NCBI GenBank assembly: GCA_021108035.1
Contig: JAIORQ010000101.1
Coordinates: 1 to 47,898 of the forward strand
Direction: 5' to 3'
DNA: 47,898 nucleotides
Source: Bacteroidales bacterium
Lineage (GTDB): Bacteria > Bacteroidota > Bacteroidia > Bacteroidales > JAADGE01
Of this stretch, positions 1-8,373 are shown in pieces. Each line of letters begins with the position of its first letter. Position 1 is the first letter of the stretch. A program made the translations under genes and the position numbers. The notes beneath the pieces are model-generated. The model made no database searches, had not been told where the DNA came from, and saw only the letters and a list, made by a program, of their open reading frames with translations.

Positions 1-230
1 AAAATAATCCGGTTAAATTCAAAACCTTATTACCTTATTCAACAGCAAAACAAACGTTCTGTATCTTGTTGATAATCAGCAAAGCATAGCTTAAGTTGAC
101 GTGTATGCCTAACGGGACTGAAATTATTTTTCCCAGCACCTCAAAAAGAAATTTAGCCATAAATATTTGAGATTAATTTTGGTTGGTCGCTTAACAGATT
201 GAATCAGATTGAATGAGATTGAATAAAATT
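1..230. other. Intergenic stretch at left edge, with a 10-bp tandem repeat
   Basis: No convincing coding frame is seen here. The only clear structure is three copies of a 10-bp unit (AGATTGAATN) at 196-225, differing only in the last base of each unit. It lies just downstream of the stop of the minus-strand deoxynucleoside kinase gene. The rest is AT-rich sequence without a recognisable RNA gene or terminator; a feature continuing from the left of the window cannot be excluded. Confidence 0.5.
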
Positions 231-869
231 TTACATAATTACTCTGTTTATTCCGATTTCATATTTTTTTTCAAAAATAATTCCTTTAATTCTTTCGTAA
301 TCAGCTTGTTTTCTAACAAAATCGATTTTATTTGTATCAATTACCAAAAATTTAAATTCGTTATCGTGTAATCTCATATATTCAAAATATCCTTTTTGTA
401 TGTTATCAAGATATTCAGGTTTAATATCTTTTTCATATAATCTGCCTCTTCTGTTTATATTCTTCTTTAAATTATTAATATCCAAATACAAATAAACATA
501 AAGATCAGGTTTCGGAAGAGACGAATAAATAATATTAAAGATTCTTCTGTAAAGTTGAAATTCATCATCTGACAATGTATTTTGAGCAAAAATCAATGAC
601 TTCGTAAAATAATAATCAGAGACAATAAATGATTTAAACAAATCACGATCCCTTATCTCATTATTTAACTGTTGATATCGATCGGCAAGAAAAGACAATT
701 CCAACGGAAAAGAATATTTATCGGGATTTTTATAAAATTTAGGGAGAAAAGGATTTTCAGCAAAGTCTTCGGGAATAAATTTCGCATTAAAGTCTTTTGC
801 TATATTTTTAGCAAGAGTTGTTTTTCCTGCACCTATATTACCTTCTATAACTATGAAATTGTATTCCAT
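231..869 (-). CDS. Deoxynucleoside kinase
   Basis: Cytosolic enzyme that phosphorylates deoxynucleosides to their 5'-monophosphates for nucleotide salvage. The N-terminus has a P-loop, GNIGAGKT, at residues 10-17, followed by a PEDF segment and an FLADRYQQ segment typical of the dNK/thymidine kinase 2 fold, and an RRGR arginine-rich lid near residue 140. The length of 212 residues fits the bacterial family. An upstream in-frame ATG at 887 would add six residues (MVLINI) that do not fit the family start, so the ATG at 869 directly before the first beta strand is preferred. It lies downstream of the S9 peptidase on the same strand but is separated from it by a strong hairpin at 892-924, so it is probably not simply cotranscribed. 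The exact substrate (dA, dG, dC or dT) cannot be told from sequence. Confidence 0.9.
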   Translation of the reverse strand: MEYNFIVIEGNIGAGKTTLAKNIAKDFNAKFIPEDFAENPFLPKFYKNPDKYSFPLELSFLADRYQQLNNEIRDRDLFKSFIVSDYYFTKSLIFAQNTLSDDEFQLYRRIFNIIYSSLPKPDLYVYLYLDINNLKKNINRRGRLYEKDIKPEYLDNIQKGYFEYMRLHDNEFKFLVIDTNKIDFVRKQADYERIKGIIFEKKYEIGINRVIM

Positions 870-891
870 TATATTTATTAAAACCATAAGT

Positions 892-924
892 AAACCTGAC
901 AGATTTTTGAAATCTGTCAGGTTT
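892..924 (-). terminator. Perfect 15-bp hairpin downstream of the S9 peptidase
   Basis: Positions 892-906 and 910-924 are perfect inverted repeats (AAACCTGACAGATTT and its complement) around a 3-nt loop. The hairpin sits between the stop of the S9 peptidase (961) and the start of the kinase gene (869), both on the minus strand. It has A/T tracts on both sides, so it can act as an intrinsic terminator. Similar CCTGACAG palindromes recur between genes in Bacteroidota, so it may also belong to a dispersed palindromic repeat family. Confidence 0.65.
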
Positions 925-960
925 CATCAAAATCAATGTTTTTATATCAAATAAATATTT

Positions 961-3087
961 TTATTCTTTATAAGGATTTATACCCATGTTATCATAAACA
1001 AAAGAAAATATATCTGCACTTTGCTCAATTCTTTTTGCAATAGGTTTGCCGGCACCGTGTCCGGCTTTGGTTTCTATTCTTATAATAACCGGATTATTGC
1101 CTGAATATTTTTCTTGCAAAGTTGCTATATATTTAAAAGAATGTGCCGGTACTACCCTGTCGTCATGATCAGCAGTAAGAACCAAAGTGGCAGGATAATT
1201 TATACCTTCTTTTATATTATGTAAAGGGGAATATTTATAAAGATAATTGAACATTGTTGAATCTTCACTTAAGCCATAATCACTTGACCATGCACGGCCA
1301 ATAGTAAAATATTGATACCTGAGCATATCCATTACACCAACATGTGCCAAGGAAACGGCAAATAATTCAGGTCTTTGATTTGTTACGGCACCAATTAATA
1401 AACCGCCGTTTGAGCCGCCTTCTACAGCCAACTTATCGGAAGAAGTGTATTTTTTATCAATCAAATATTCCGCAGCAGCAATAAAATCATCAAACACATT
1501 TTGTTTTTGCAACAAAGTTCCAGATTTGTGCCATTCTTCACCGTATTCTCCTCCACCTCTCAGGTTTGCTACAACATAAACACCACCGTTTTCTAACCAT
1601 ATCATTTTGGAAATACTGAAACCGGGTGTTAAACTAATGTTAAATCCTCCGTATCCGTATAACAATGTCGGATTTGTACCGTCTAATTTAATATCTTTTT
1701 TATGAGTAATGAACATAGGAATTTTTGTTCCGTCTTTGCTTTTATAAAAAACTTGTTTGGTAACATATTCATCAAAATTAAGTCCTTTCACATCAGGTTT
1801 TTTATAAACTTCAGAAATTTCGCTTTTAAAACTGTACTTATAAATAACCGAAGGTACAGTATAGGATGTAAATGAGTAAAAAGCAATATCTTCTCCTTTA
1901 TCCGAACTGAAAGAAGTCATTGTTCCGATTCCGGGTAATGTAAGTTCAGTTTTCCCGGTTCCGTCAAAATTGTACATAAATACTTTGCTTTTCGCATCCT
2001 CCATATAACTCACTATCAATTTATTTGCTCCGATACTAACATCTTCAAGCACATTTTCGGATTCCGGAATAATATCTTTCCAATTCTCCTTTAAGAGGTC
2101 ATTAACATCAATTTCAACTAATTTATACTTAGGTGCATTGTCATTCGTTAAAATTAATAGTTTTCCGTTTATATGATCAACAGGCATATAGTCAGACTCA
2201 AAACCTTCTGCAATTCTTTTAAAATCCGAATTTGGTTTTGATAAGTCTTTAACATATAAACCGTTTCCGCTTGTAGTTTCAGATTCATATAAAAATAAGT
2301 ACTTATCATCGTCAGTTAAACTAACTCCATACATTCTGTTTGGCTTCTCCTTATTTTCAAATATCAGTTTATCATCTTTTTGTTCAGTACCCAAAACATG
2401 ATAATAAACTTTTTGATTTTGATTTGCTGTAGTTAGTTCTTCGTCTTCTTTAGTTTCGGGAAATCTGCTGTAAAAAAAGCCGTTCTCAAACCATGTAATA
2501 CCGGAAAATTTTACCCATTCAATATGATCTTCCAAAATTTCACTTGTTTCAATATCTTTCACATAAATCTCATTCCAATCAGAACCGCCCCTGGATATGG
2601 AATATACAAGATGCTTACCGTCTTTAGAAATTTCGATACCTGATAAAGCTACCGTTCCGTCCTCTGATAATTTATTGGGATCCAAGAGAACTTTCGGTTC
2701 TGAATTTAAATCATCTTGAATGTAAAGCACACTTTGATTTTGCAATCCGTCATTTTTGTAAAAAAAATATTTGCCTGCTTCTTTGAAAGGAGTAGAAAAT
2801 CGTTCATAATTATAGATTTCGGTCAACCTGTCAATAATCTTTTGACGAAACGGTATTTTATGCAAGTATCCGAAAGTTACTTCATTTTGAGCTGTAACCC
2901 ACGCTTTTGTCTCGTCAGAATTATCATCTTCCAACCATCTGTACGGGTCTTCAACATTTGTTCCGAAGTAGTCATCAACAGTACTGTCCTTTGCTGTTTC
3001 AGGATAATTAAAATCGTTCTCTTTTACTTCTTCTTGATTACAAGAAAATAAAAAAATAAATAATAAGGGAATTAGTAAATGTTTCAT
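961..3087 (-). CDS. Prolyl oligopeptidase (S9A) lipoprotein
   Basis: Serine peptidase that cleaves short peptides after proline. A lipoprotein signal peptide ends in the lipobox LFSC with the lipidated cysteine at residue 16, so it is predicted in the periplasm or on the outer membrane. The N-terminal part (about 30-420) carries the repeats of a seven-bladed beta-propeller (WLED, then DGxxLVYSIS-type blades). The C-terminal alpha/beta-hydrolase part has all catalytic residues: GGSNGG with Ser559, the ADHDDRVVPAHS segment with the Asp at 640-643, and KAGHGAGKP with His677. The 708-residue length equals that of classical prolyl oligopeptidases. It is the last gene of a minus-strand run, followed by a hairpin at 892-924 and preceded by an octamer repeat array at 3113-3216 that forms much of its upstream region. 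Confidence 0.95.
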   Translation of the reverse strand: MKHLLIPLLFIFLFSCNQEEVKENDFNYPETAKDSTVDDYFGTNVEDPYRWLEDDNSDETKAWVTAQNEVTFGYLHKIPFRQKIIDRLTEIYNYERFSTPFKEAGKYFFYKNDGLQNQSVLYIQDDLNSEPKVLLDPNKLSEDGTVALSGIEISKDGKHLVYSISRGGSDWNEIYVKDIETSEILEDHIEWVKFSGITWFENGFFYSRFPETKEDEELTTANQNQKVYYHVLGTEQKDDKLIFENKEKPNRMYGVSLTDDDKYLFLYESETTSGNGLYVKDLSKPNSDFKRIAEGFESDYMPVDHINGKLLILTNDNAPKYKLVEIDVNDLLKENWKDIIPESENVLEDVSIGANKLIVSYMEDAKSKVFMYNFDGTGKTELTLPGIGTMTSFSSDKGEDIAFYSFTSYTVPSVIYKYSFKSEISEVYKKPDVKGLNFDEYVTKQVFYKSKDGTKIPMFITHKKDIKLDGTNPTLLYGYGGFNISLTPGFSISKMIWLENGGVYVVANLRGGGEYGEEWHKSGTLLQKQNVFDDFIAAAEYLIDKKYTSSDKLAVEGGSNGGLLIGAVTNQRPELFAVSLAHVGVMDMLRYQYFTIGRAWSSDYGLSEDSTMFNYLYKYSPLHNIKEGINYPATLVLTADHDDRVVPAHSFKYIATLQEKYSGNNPVIIRIETKAGHGAGKPIAKRIEQSADIFSFVYDNMGINPYKE

Positions 3088-3112
3088 AATTAATGATTTA
3101 TGATTAAATTAA

Positions 3113-3216
3113 ATTGTTGCATTGTTGCATTGTTACATTGTTGCATTGTTGTATTGTTGTATTGTTACATTGTTGTATTGTTGTATTGTTACATTGTTGC
3201 ATTGTTGCATTGTTAC
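3113..3216. repeat. Array of 13 octamers ATTGTTRY
   Basis: Thirteen uninterrupted 8-bp units ATTGTT followed by GC, AC or GT. The order of the last two bases is gc gc ac gc gt gt ac gt gt ac gc gc ac, so higher-order triplets are visible. The array begins 26 bp upstream of the S9 peptidase start and abuts the stop codon (3218-3220) of the small membrane protein. A second array of the same unit in the same orientation lies at 3720-3767. Read on the minus strand, each AC unit creates ATGTAA, a start codon directly followed by a stop. Confidence 0.95.
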
Positions 3217-3217
3217 A

Positions 3218-3712
3218 TTACAGAATAAGATTTTTCCTTTCCTTTTCTCTGTCTTTTTTCCTTCCTAATACTCTCCCAACCATTATTCCAATTGTAAATC
3301 CCAGTAATAAGCCAAAAATAAAATATCTTATATCAATTAGAAATGCAATAACACCGAATAAAATAATTCCTCCTGCAAATCCTGCAAAAGAATAAAGAGA
3401 TGCATAATATTCTCTGTGAACCAATCCGTGTTCTTCTTTTAAATGCTTAATTAACACCTCATTACGTTTCTCGTATTGAGATCGATTATTAGGCGAACCG
3501 TTTATTAATTCAGCTATATTTAAAGAAATATTTTCAACTTCAGGTTTAAAACCTTGGCATACCTCACAATTATCTGAATATTCGTCAATTCTTTCAGCTA
3601 CTTTTTCAAGACGATCAATTTTATAAAATTTATAATCTCTCTTAAAAATGTTCTCACTTTGATTCTCAATATTCTGTTTTATCGTATTTGACCAAACATT
3701 CAGTTTACTCAT
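3218..3712 (-). CDS. Small double-spanning membrane protein, function unknown
   Basis: The family is not recognised. About 110 N-terminal residues are charged and probably cytosolic, with a CEVC motif near residues 50-53 that could bind metal or form a disulfide. Two hydrophobic segments follow (about 108-127 and 131-150), the second rich in glycine, then a very basic tail (RKKDREKERK). The chosen start is the ATG at 3712 (MSKLN). An in-frame ATG at 3721 lies inside the edge of the flanking octamer repeat and is less likely. The gene is enclosed by the two octamer arrays, 3113-3216 after its stop and 3720-3767 before its start, and lies between glyA and the S9 peptidase on the same strand. 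It is probably a real gene, since its length and membrane topology are coherent. Confidence 0.7.
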   Translation of the reverse strand: MSKLNVWSNTIKQNIENQSENIFKRDYKFYKIDRLEKVAERIDEYSDNCEVCQGFKPEVENISLNIAELINGSPNNRSQYEKRNEVLIKHLKEEHGLVHREYYASLYSFAGFAGGIILFGVIAFLIDIRYFIFGLLLGFTIGIMVGRVLGRKKDREKERKNLIL

Positions 3713-3719
3713 CTTATGC

Positions 3720-3767
3720 ATTGTTACATTGTTGCATTGTTACATTGTTGCATTGTTGCATTGTTGT
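3720..3767. repeat. Array of six octamers ATTGTTRY
   Basis: Six 8-bp units (ac, gc, ac, gc, gc, gt endings) of the same repeat and orientation as at 3113-3216. A degenerate seventh unit (ATTGCTAA) follows. On the minus strand the array is the 5' leader of the small membrane protein gene at 3218-3712 and lies just downstream of glyA. Its edge supplies a spare in-frame ATG at 3721. Confidence 0.9.
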
Positions 3768-3804
3768 ATTGCTAAAAGACAACAATGAAAACAATATTTA
3801 TAAT

Positions 3805-5085
3805 CTAATGAGTAGTTAAAGGAAAAATGCTCATTAATTCATTAACTTCATTTCTTACTTTTGTAATAACTTCCTCATTTTCCGGATCAACAATAACTCG
3901 ATCAATCAAGTCAACAATAATCGGCATAAGATCTTCTTTTACGCCTCTTGTTGTTATTGCGGGTGTACCTACTCTGATTCCGGATGTTTGGAAAGGAGAT
4001 CTTGAATCAAAAGGTACCATATTTTTATTAATAGTAATATCTGCTTTTTCAAGTGCTTTTTCTACAATCTTTCCGGAAGTTTCAGGGACTTTTGTTCTCA
4101 AATCAATTAACATAGAATGATTATCCGTGCCGCCGGAGATCACTTTGTATCCTTTCTTTACAAATGCTTCTGCTAAAACTTCAGCATTTATTAATACTTG
4201 CTTTTGATAATCTTTAAATTCATCGGTTAATGCTTCAGCAAATGCAACTGCTTTTGCCGCAATAATATGTTCTAAAGGACCGCCTTGTGTACCCGGGAAT
4301 ACGCCGGAGTCAAGTATTGATGACATCATTCTTATCTTACCTTTTGGTGTCTTTTTTCCCATAGGATTCTCAAAATCCTTACCCATCATAATCATTCCTC
4401 CTCTCGGACCGCGTAATGTTTTATGTGTTGTTGTTGTAATGATATGACAATGCGGAAGAGGATCTTTCAGCAGGCCTGTAGCAATTAAGCCGGCAGGGTG
4501 AGCTATGTCAAACATTAATAATGCTCCTACTTTATCAGCAATTTCTCTCATTTTTTTGTAATCCCAATCTCTTGAATATGCTGAAGCTCCGCCAACAATC
4601 AATTTTGGCTTTTCCTTAACGGCAAGTTCTTCCATTTCATCATAATCAACCGTTCCTGTTTCTTCTCCTACATTGTATGATACAGCATTATATAATATAC
4701 CGGAAAAATTTACAAAAGAACCATGTGTAAGATGTCCTCCGTGCGATAAATTCAAACCCAAAAAAGTATCTCCGGGTTTTAAAACAGCAAGCATAACAGC
4801 AGCATTTGCTTGAGCTCCTGAGTGTGGTTGAACATTTACCCATTCTGCACCAAAAAGCTCTTTTGCTCTATCAATAGCGATTTGCTCTGTTTGGTCAACA
4901 ATTTGACAACCTCCGTAATATCTTTTCCCGGGATAGCCTTCAGCATATTTATTAGTTAACGGAGAACCCATAGCTTCCATAACTTGCTTACTGACAAAAT
5001 TTTCAGAAGCAATTAACTCAATTCCTCTTTTTTGTCTGATATATTCTTTATCAATTAAATCAAAAATTTTATAATCTTTTTCCAT
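3805..5085 (-). CDS. glyA: Serine hydroxymethyltransferase
   Basis: Cytosolic PLP enzyme that interconverts serine and glycine, transferring the one-carbon unit to tetrahydrofolate. Full length at 426 residues. Visible signatures are IELIASENF near the N-terminus, [14 protein letters not shown] (46-59), the PLP-contacting FDIAH with Asp193 and His196, and the Schiff-base lysine Lys222 in [14 protein letters not shown]. The C-terminus carries the conserved GTPAITTRG segment. The start is supported by [11 protein letters not shown] at the usual family position. A Bacteroidota-type -7 box lies about 30 bp upstream (5115-5122). It is the first gene of the run leading to the small membrane protein and the peptidase. 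Confidence 0.98.
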   Translation of the reverse strand: MEKDYKIFDLIDKEYIRQKRGIELIASENFVSKQVMEAMGSPLTNKYAEGYPGKRYYGGCQIVDQTEQIAIDRAKELFGAEWVNVQPHSGAQANAAVMLAVLKPGDTFLGLNLSHGGHLTHGSFVNFSGILYNAVSYNVGEETGTVDYDEMEELAVKEKPKLIVGGASAYSRDWDYKKMREIADKVGALLMFDIAHPAGLIATGLLKDPLPHCHIITTTTHKTLRGPRGGMIMMGKDFENPMGKKTPKGKIRMMSSILDSGVFPGTQGGPLEHIIAAKAVAFAEALTDEFKDYQKQVLINAEVLAEAFVKKGYKVISGGTDNHSMLIDLRTKVPETSGKIVEKALEKADITINKNMVPFDSRSPFQTSGIRVGTPAITTRGVKEDLMPIIVDLIDRVIVDPENEEVITKVRNEVNELMSIFPLTTH

Positions 5086-5114
5086 TTTTTTTTTATTTAA
5101 AAATTATTTTTCGA

Positions 5115-5122
5115 CAAATTTA
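5115..5122 (-). promoter_or_regulatory. Putative -7 box of glyA
   Basis: On the minus strand these bases read TAAATTTG, an exact match to the Bacteroidota -7 consensus TAnnTTTG. It lies 30 bp upstream of the glyA start. A TTG that could serve as the -33 element is at 5146-5148, but the spacing of 23 is a little long, so only the -7 part is well supported. Confidence 0.45.
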
Positions 5123-5142
5123 AGTATTCTAATTTTAAAAAA

Positions 5143-5496
5143 TTACAATTCACTTAATATTCTTTGTTGTTTTTTGGTCATTTTAGAAATCACTGATTCA
5201 TAGGAATGATCTACCCACTCTTTAATAAAGTTATTTGAAATTGAATCATTAATTATAATTGTATTCCAATGTTTTTTATTAAAATGCCGAGCCGGAACAA
5301 CAAATTCATATTTTTCTCTTAATTCAACAGCCTTTTTAGGATCACATTTTAAACTAATCTTAAATTCATTGTCCAAATCCGTTAAGGCAAACATTTTATC
5401 CAATACTTTCATTACCAATGCAGATTCATCAAAAGGAAAAGACTCTGAAACACCTTTTTTTGTTAAACAATAATTTCTGAATGTTTCTATATTCAT
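5143..5496 (-). CDS. MmcQ/YjbR family protein
   Basis: Small cytosolic protein of the MmcQ/YjbR family, which has a CyaY-like or double-wing DNA-binding fold and no settled biochemical role. Signatures are the opening MNIETFRNYCLTKKGVSESFPF, then MFALTD, a SLKCDPKKAVELRE helix and the HFNKKHWNTIII strand with the invariant HW pair. The length of 117 residues is typical. It lies upstream of glyA on the same strand, separated by 57 bp that hold the candidate glyA promoter. Confidence 0.85.
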   Translation of the reverse strand: MNIETFRNYCLTKKGVSESFPFDESALVMKVLDKMFALTDLDNEFKISLKCDPKKAVELREKYEFVVPARHFNKKHWNTIIINDSISNNFIKEWVDHSYESVISKMTKKQQRILSEL

Positions 5497-5633
5497 ATTT
5501 TTTCTTAAATTTTGTGAGAAGATTTATTTGTTAATATACAATATTCTTAATATTAATTAAGTTTTGTTACAAAGATATAAGAATGAAAATAAATATTTAT
5601 GAGTAAAAAGTTTATTTTTATAAATAAATCTAT

Positions 5634-5641
5634 TAACTTTG
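5634..5641 (+). promoter_or_regulatory. Putative -7 box of the small lipoprotein gene
   Basis: TAACTTTG matches the TAnnTTTG -7 consensus and ends 31 bp upstream of the ATG at 5673. No good -33 TTTG is found at the normal distance. Confidence 0.4.
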
Positions 5642-5672
5642 CAATAGTTATAACTTTATTAAACTAATCCAT

Positions 5673-5858
5673 ATGAAAAAAATACTATCAATATCAGGTT
5701 TATTGCTTTTCGCAAGCAGTATTTTGTTCACATCATGCAACACCAACAGATTATGTCCTGCATACCCTCCTTGTGTATATCAAGGAGATATTCAGCAAAA
5801 TAATAATGATCAAATAACAGATTTTGAAATTATTGATATTCAGGAAGAAAACCTTTAA
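5673..5858 (+). CDS. Tiny lipoprotein, function unknown
   Basis: A 61-residue protein with a clear lipoprotein signal: charged start MKKIL, hydrophobic stretch, then FTSC with the lipidated cysteine at residue 22. The mature part of about 40 residues contains CPAYPPC and an acidic end, so it is likely an envelope peptide. It is not assigned to a named family. Support for being real comes from the clean signal peptide, a -7 box 31 bp upstream and a strong hairpin 24 bp after the stop. Confidence 0.7.
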   Translation: MKKILSISGLLLFASSILFTSCNTNRLCPAYPPCVYQGDIQQNNNDQITDFEIIDIQEENL

Positions 5859-5881
5859 GATAATTATATTATCACAGGAAT

Positions 5882-5917
5882 AATAAAGTTTGTAAAATAA
5901 TATTTACAAACTTTATT
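5882..5917 (+). terminator. 15-bp AT-rich hairpin between lipoprotein and barrel gene
   Basis: Positions 5882-5896 and 5903-5917 form a perfect 15-bp stem around a 6-nt loop, followed by T-rich sequence. It can terminate the lipoprotein transcript. It ends only 13 bp before the ATG at 5931 and no separate -7 box was seen in between, so it may also act as a partial terminator or leader structure for the next gene. Confidence 0.7.
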
Positions 5918-5930
5918 TATTTATACATAA

Positions 5931-6692
5931 ATGAAAAAAATAATTCTCATACTTGCATTAATAATGTACGGTTTGGTAATATTTTCTCAAGGAGAAATTG
6001 ATACTGAACAAAAAATATTATTCAGAAATGAGAAAAGTTATAGTTTTATACTAAATTCAAACGGTTACGGAATTGGTTACCGTTTCGGAAAAAGAATAAA
6101 TATTCACAGGAAATTTTTATATGACGGAGATATAAATATAGTTAAGCATAAAAAAGAGAAGAAAATTTATAATCCCTACAGTAACAGCTTTAGAAAATTT
6201 GTTTACGGCAAAACAAACTCAGCTTTTAATATTCGCTTCGGAATCGGGCAACATCATGAAATTTTCAGAAAGTTTGACCGAAACAGTGTATCTGTAAGAT
6301 GGTTCTATATAGGCGGAATATCTGCCATGTTTTTAAAACCTATTTATTATAATGTACTTGATAAATCTACAAATACTTATGAATGGCAATTATTTGAAGA
6401 AAACACTCCATGGTGGTATATTATTGACAGAAAACCGTTTACATATGCTTTTAATGAAATCAAAATCATACCCGGAGGATATATTAAAACCGGCTTTTGT
6501 TTTGAATTCGGCAAAGAAGATAAAAAAATTAACATGTTTGAAACAGGTATATCTTTAGAGCTCTATCCTAAACCAATTAAAATTATGGAAATTGAAAATA
6601 ATCCGATATTCTTTCCTACAGTATATATTTCTTATCGTTTCGGTAAAGTTGAAAGCGGATACTACCTTAAAGAGCAAGATGAGGGGAATTAA
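5931..6692 (+). CDS. Probable outer-membrane beta-barrel protein
   Basis: A 253-residue exported protein with a signal peptide ending near IFSQ (about residue 20). The mature part alternates polar and aromatic residues in short strands, for example NGYGIGYRFGKR, SVSVRWFYIGGI, GYIKTGFCFEFG and PTVYISYRFGKV, which suggests an eight- to ten-stranded barrel. No enzyme motif is seen. Bacteroidota encode many such uncharacterised proteins of similar length. It follows the tiny lipoprotein with the hairpin between them. Its stop codon overlaps the first unit of the repeat at 6691-6766. Confidence 0.7.
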   Translation: MKKIILILALIMYGLVIFSQGEIDTEQKILFRNEKSYSFILNSNGYGIGYRFGKRINIHRKFLYDGDINIVKHKKEKKIYNPYSNSFRKFVYGKTNSAFNIRFGIGQHHEIFRKFDRNSVSVRWFYIGGISAMFLKPIYYNVLDKSTNTYEWQLFEENTPWWYIIDRKPFTYAFNEIKIIPGGYIKTGFCFEFGKEDKKINMFETGISLELYPKPIKIMEIENNPIFFPTVYISYRFGKVESGYYLKEQDEGN

Positions 6693-6766
6693 AGTTCAAA
6701 GTTTAAAGTTCAAAGTTTAAAGTTTCCTGCCTGACGGCAGACAGGAAAGTTTAAAGTTCAAAGTTT
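6691..6766. repeat. AAAGTTCAAAGTTT repeats with an embedded palindrome
   Basis: Three copies of the 14-bp unit AAAGTTCAAAGTTT lie at 6691-6704, 6705-6718 and 6753-6766. Between the second and third, the unit is opened and filled by a palindrome at 6723-6748 (TTTCCTGCCTG, ACGG, CAGACAGGAAA). The hairpin can act as a terminator between the convergent genes ending at 6692 and 6835. A partly similar context (AGTTTAAA near a CCCCG/CGGGG hairpin) occurs at about 11215-11260. Confidence 0.8.
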
Positions 6767-6834
6767 GACCATGCCTGAATAAGGTTTACTTTTTTTGTTC
6801 AATTCTTAATTTTACAATTTTCAGTTTATTAAAT

Positions 6835-8337
6835 TTATCCTGAATATACTTCATCTTGAGTAATTATTGCTAATACCCATGAAAAATCACCGTTACTAAT
6901 TTTTGTACCGCAATATTCACATACTCCGGCTTGTCCCATTTTATCGGCAGGTGCACCGCAATTAGGACATGTTGAATAATCATATTCATCTGTTTCAACA
7001 CCTGATCTTCTTATAAATGTCCAATATTCACTGAATGATCTCGGTCTTTTATTTGATCCGCCTTTTACTTTTCCTGATTTATCTTCTACATAATCTAATG
7101 ATGTTGCATATACCCTTACTGTTATTGATTCATAAAACTTATCTGTATCATTTGCAACCAATTGAATATTACTGATCTTAATGTTTTCCAGCTTATTTGT
7201 AAATCCGGCTCTTTTATATGCATCTATCCAAAACATAAATGATTCGTACAAACGATCTGATAATAAATTCCTTACAGAAAGAAGATCATTTTTGCTCCAT
7301 GCATCATAAATTTTCAAAAAGTATTGAGAAACAACATTATTTGAGAAATTTGTTCTCCAAGAATTCCAATCTATATTATGCCTGTTTGCAAAATCTGCTG
7401 TTAAAGTATTTAATCCGCTTTGATAAATAGTTTGTAAACCTGTGCCTCTTTCCTGTTCATAATGCCCTAATCCTTTAGTAGAGAATACTTCTTGAGTTAA
7501 TATTTGATGTTTCTTTACAAACCATTGCATTTCTCCTGTATTAATATGAGTTCCGCAACTCTGACATTCACCGTTGTCAGTAAAATCGGCAGGTGCCGCA
7601 CAATTCGGACAAACCAATTTTCTTAATTTTTCAGGTTCAAGAGAAAGAATTCCTGCATTTCTGTTAAAATACCATCTTTCAATTACATGATACCTTGTTT
7701 TTTTACTGTTAATATCCAAGGTATAATTTGCTTCTATATCAACCGCTACACCTGTAACAGTTTGAAGGTTATTAATTTCACTAATTTTTATACTGCCTAT
7801 AACAATCTCCGTAATACTTTGATTGTTTTTTAAATTCTTCGAATTTTCCAATTCTGATTTTTCAAGAAACGGAGACAAATTTTTAAATTCGTTTTTCCCT
7901 TTCCAAGAATAATACTTTGTAAAAATTGAAGATACAAAATCTAAAAACAATACTTTTGAGAAGTTTGGATCACTTGTTTTTAAATTAGCAATATCACTTT
8001 CAATACTTGAGTTTCTGTTTACTTTTGCTTTTATTCCGGGAGAAGATGATACAGTTTTATTATCTAATCTTTTTCTTCTTTTTAAATAAATCCTTAAAGC
8101 AATTATAATGATTACCAGAGGAATAGAAATTTGCGGCGGAAGTTCCGATAAAATAAAATAGATAAGGAAACCAATGCCGTCACCGCCTCCGCCTGATGAT
8201 CCGCCACCGCCGCCTGAAAATGATTGTCCGCCGCCGGGTCTGGCATTTAATAATTCTATTCCGAAAGGACTTATCAACAAAATCAATGTAAATACTACAG
8301 CTAATATTATAAATATATTTAGGTTTCGTTTTGTCAT
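6835..8337 (-). CDS. Membrane protein with duplicated Tim44-like/zinc-ribbon unit
   Basis: A 500-residue membrane protein. It begins with a hydrophobic segment (8-27), then a glycine/serine-rich low-complexity linker (35-55), then a second hydrophobic stretch (about 56-84) and a basic cluster. The soluble part is built twice: a Tim44/MBA1-like alpha+beta domain (about 112-240) followed by a zinc ribbon with Cys243, Cys246, Cys258 and Cys261, then a second such domain (about 300-450) and a second ribbon with Cys457, Cys460, Cys473 and Cys476. Tim44-like domains in bacteria are found in membrane-associated proteins of unclear function. It follows the TPM-domain gene by 36 bp on the same strand, so the two probably act together at the inner membrane. 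The Tim44-like assignment rests on pattern only. Confidence 0.75.
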   Translation of the reverse strand: MTKRNLNIFIILAVVFTLILLISPFGIELLNARPGGGQSFSGGGGGSSGGGGDGIGFLIYFILSELPPQISIPLVIIIIALRIYLKRRKRLDNKTVSSSPGIKAKVNRNSSIESDIANLKTSDPNFSKVLFLDFVSSIFTKYYSWKGKNEFKNLSPFLEKSELENSKNLKNNQSITEIVIGSIKISEINNLQTVTGVAVDIEANYTLDINSKKTRYHVIERWYFNRNAGILSLEPEKLRKLVCPNCAAPADFTDNGECQSCGTHINTGEMQWFVKKHQILTQEVFSTKGLGHYEQERGTGLQTIYQSGLNTLTADFANRHNIDWNSWRTNFSNNVVSQYFLKIYDAWSKNDLLSVRNLLSDRLYESFMFWIDAYKRAGFTNKLENIKISNIQLVANDTDKFYESITVRVYATSLDYVEDKSGKVKGGSNKRPRSFSEYWTFIRRSGVETDEYDYSTCPNCGAPADKMGQAGVCEYCGTKISNGDFSWVLAIITQDEVYSG

Positions 8338-8373
8338 AATTGCTTTGAATTTACTAATATAAAAAAGTTAATA

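Noticed and set aside
1-230. tRNA or small RNA gene at the left edge
   Set aside because: No cloverleaf, no T-loop motif and no terminator could be found.
3114-3395. Plus-strand frame encoding LHCCIV repeats
   Set aside because: It is only the translation of the octamer array read in the opposite direction to the flanking genes, and it runs antisense into the real membrane-protein gene.
3113-3767. CRISPR array
   Set aside because: The repeats are contiguous 8-bp units without spacers and there are no cas genes.
8174-8362. Plus-strand proline-rich frame
   Set aside because: It is antisense to the glycine-rich linker and signal segment of the Tim44-like protein; the proline run is the mirror of GGC/GGA codons.
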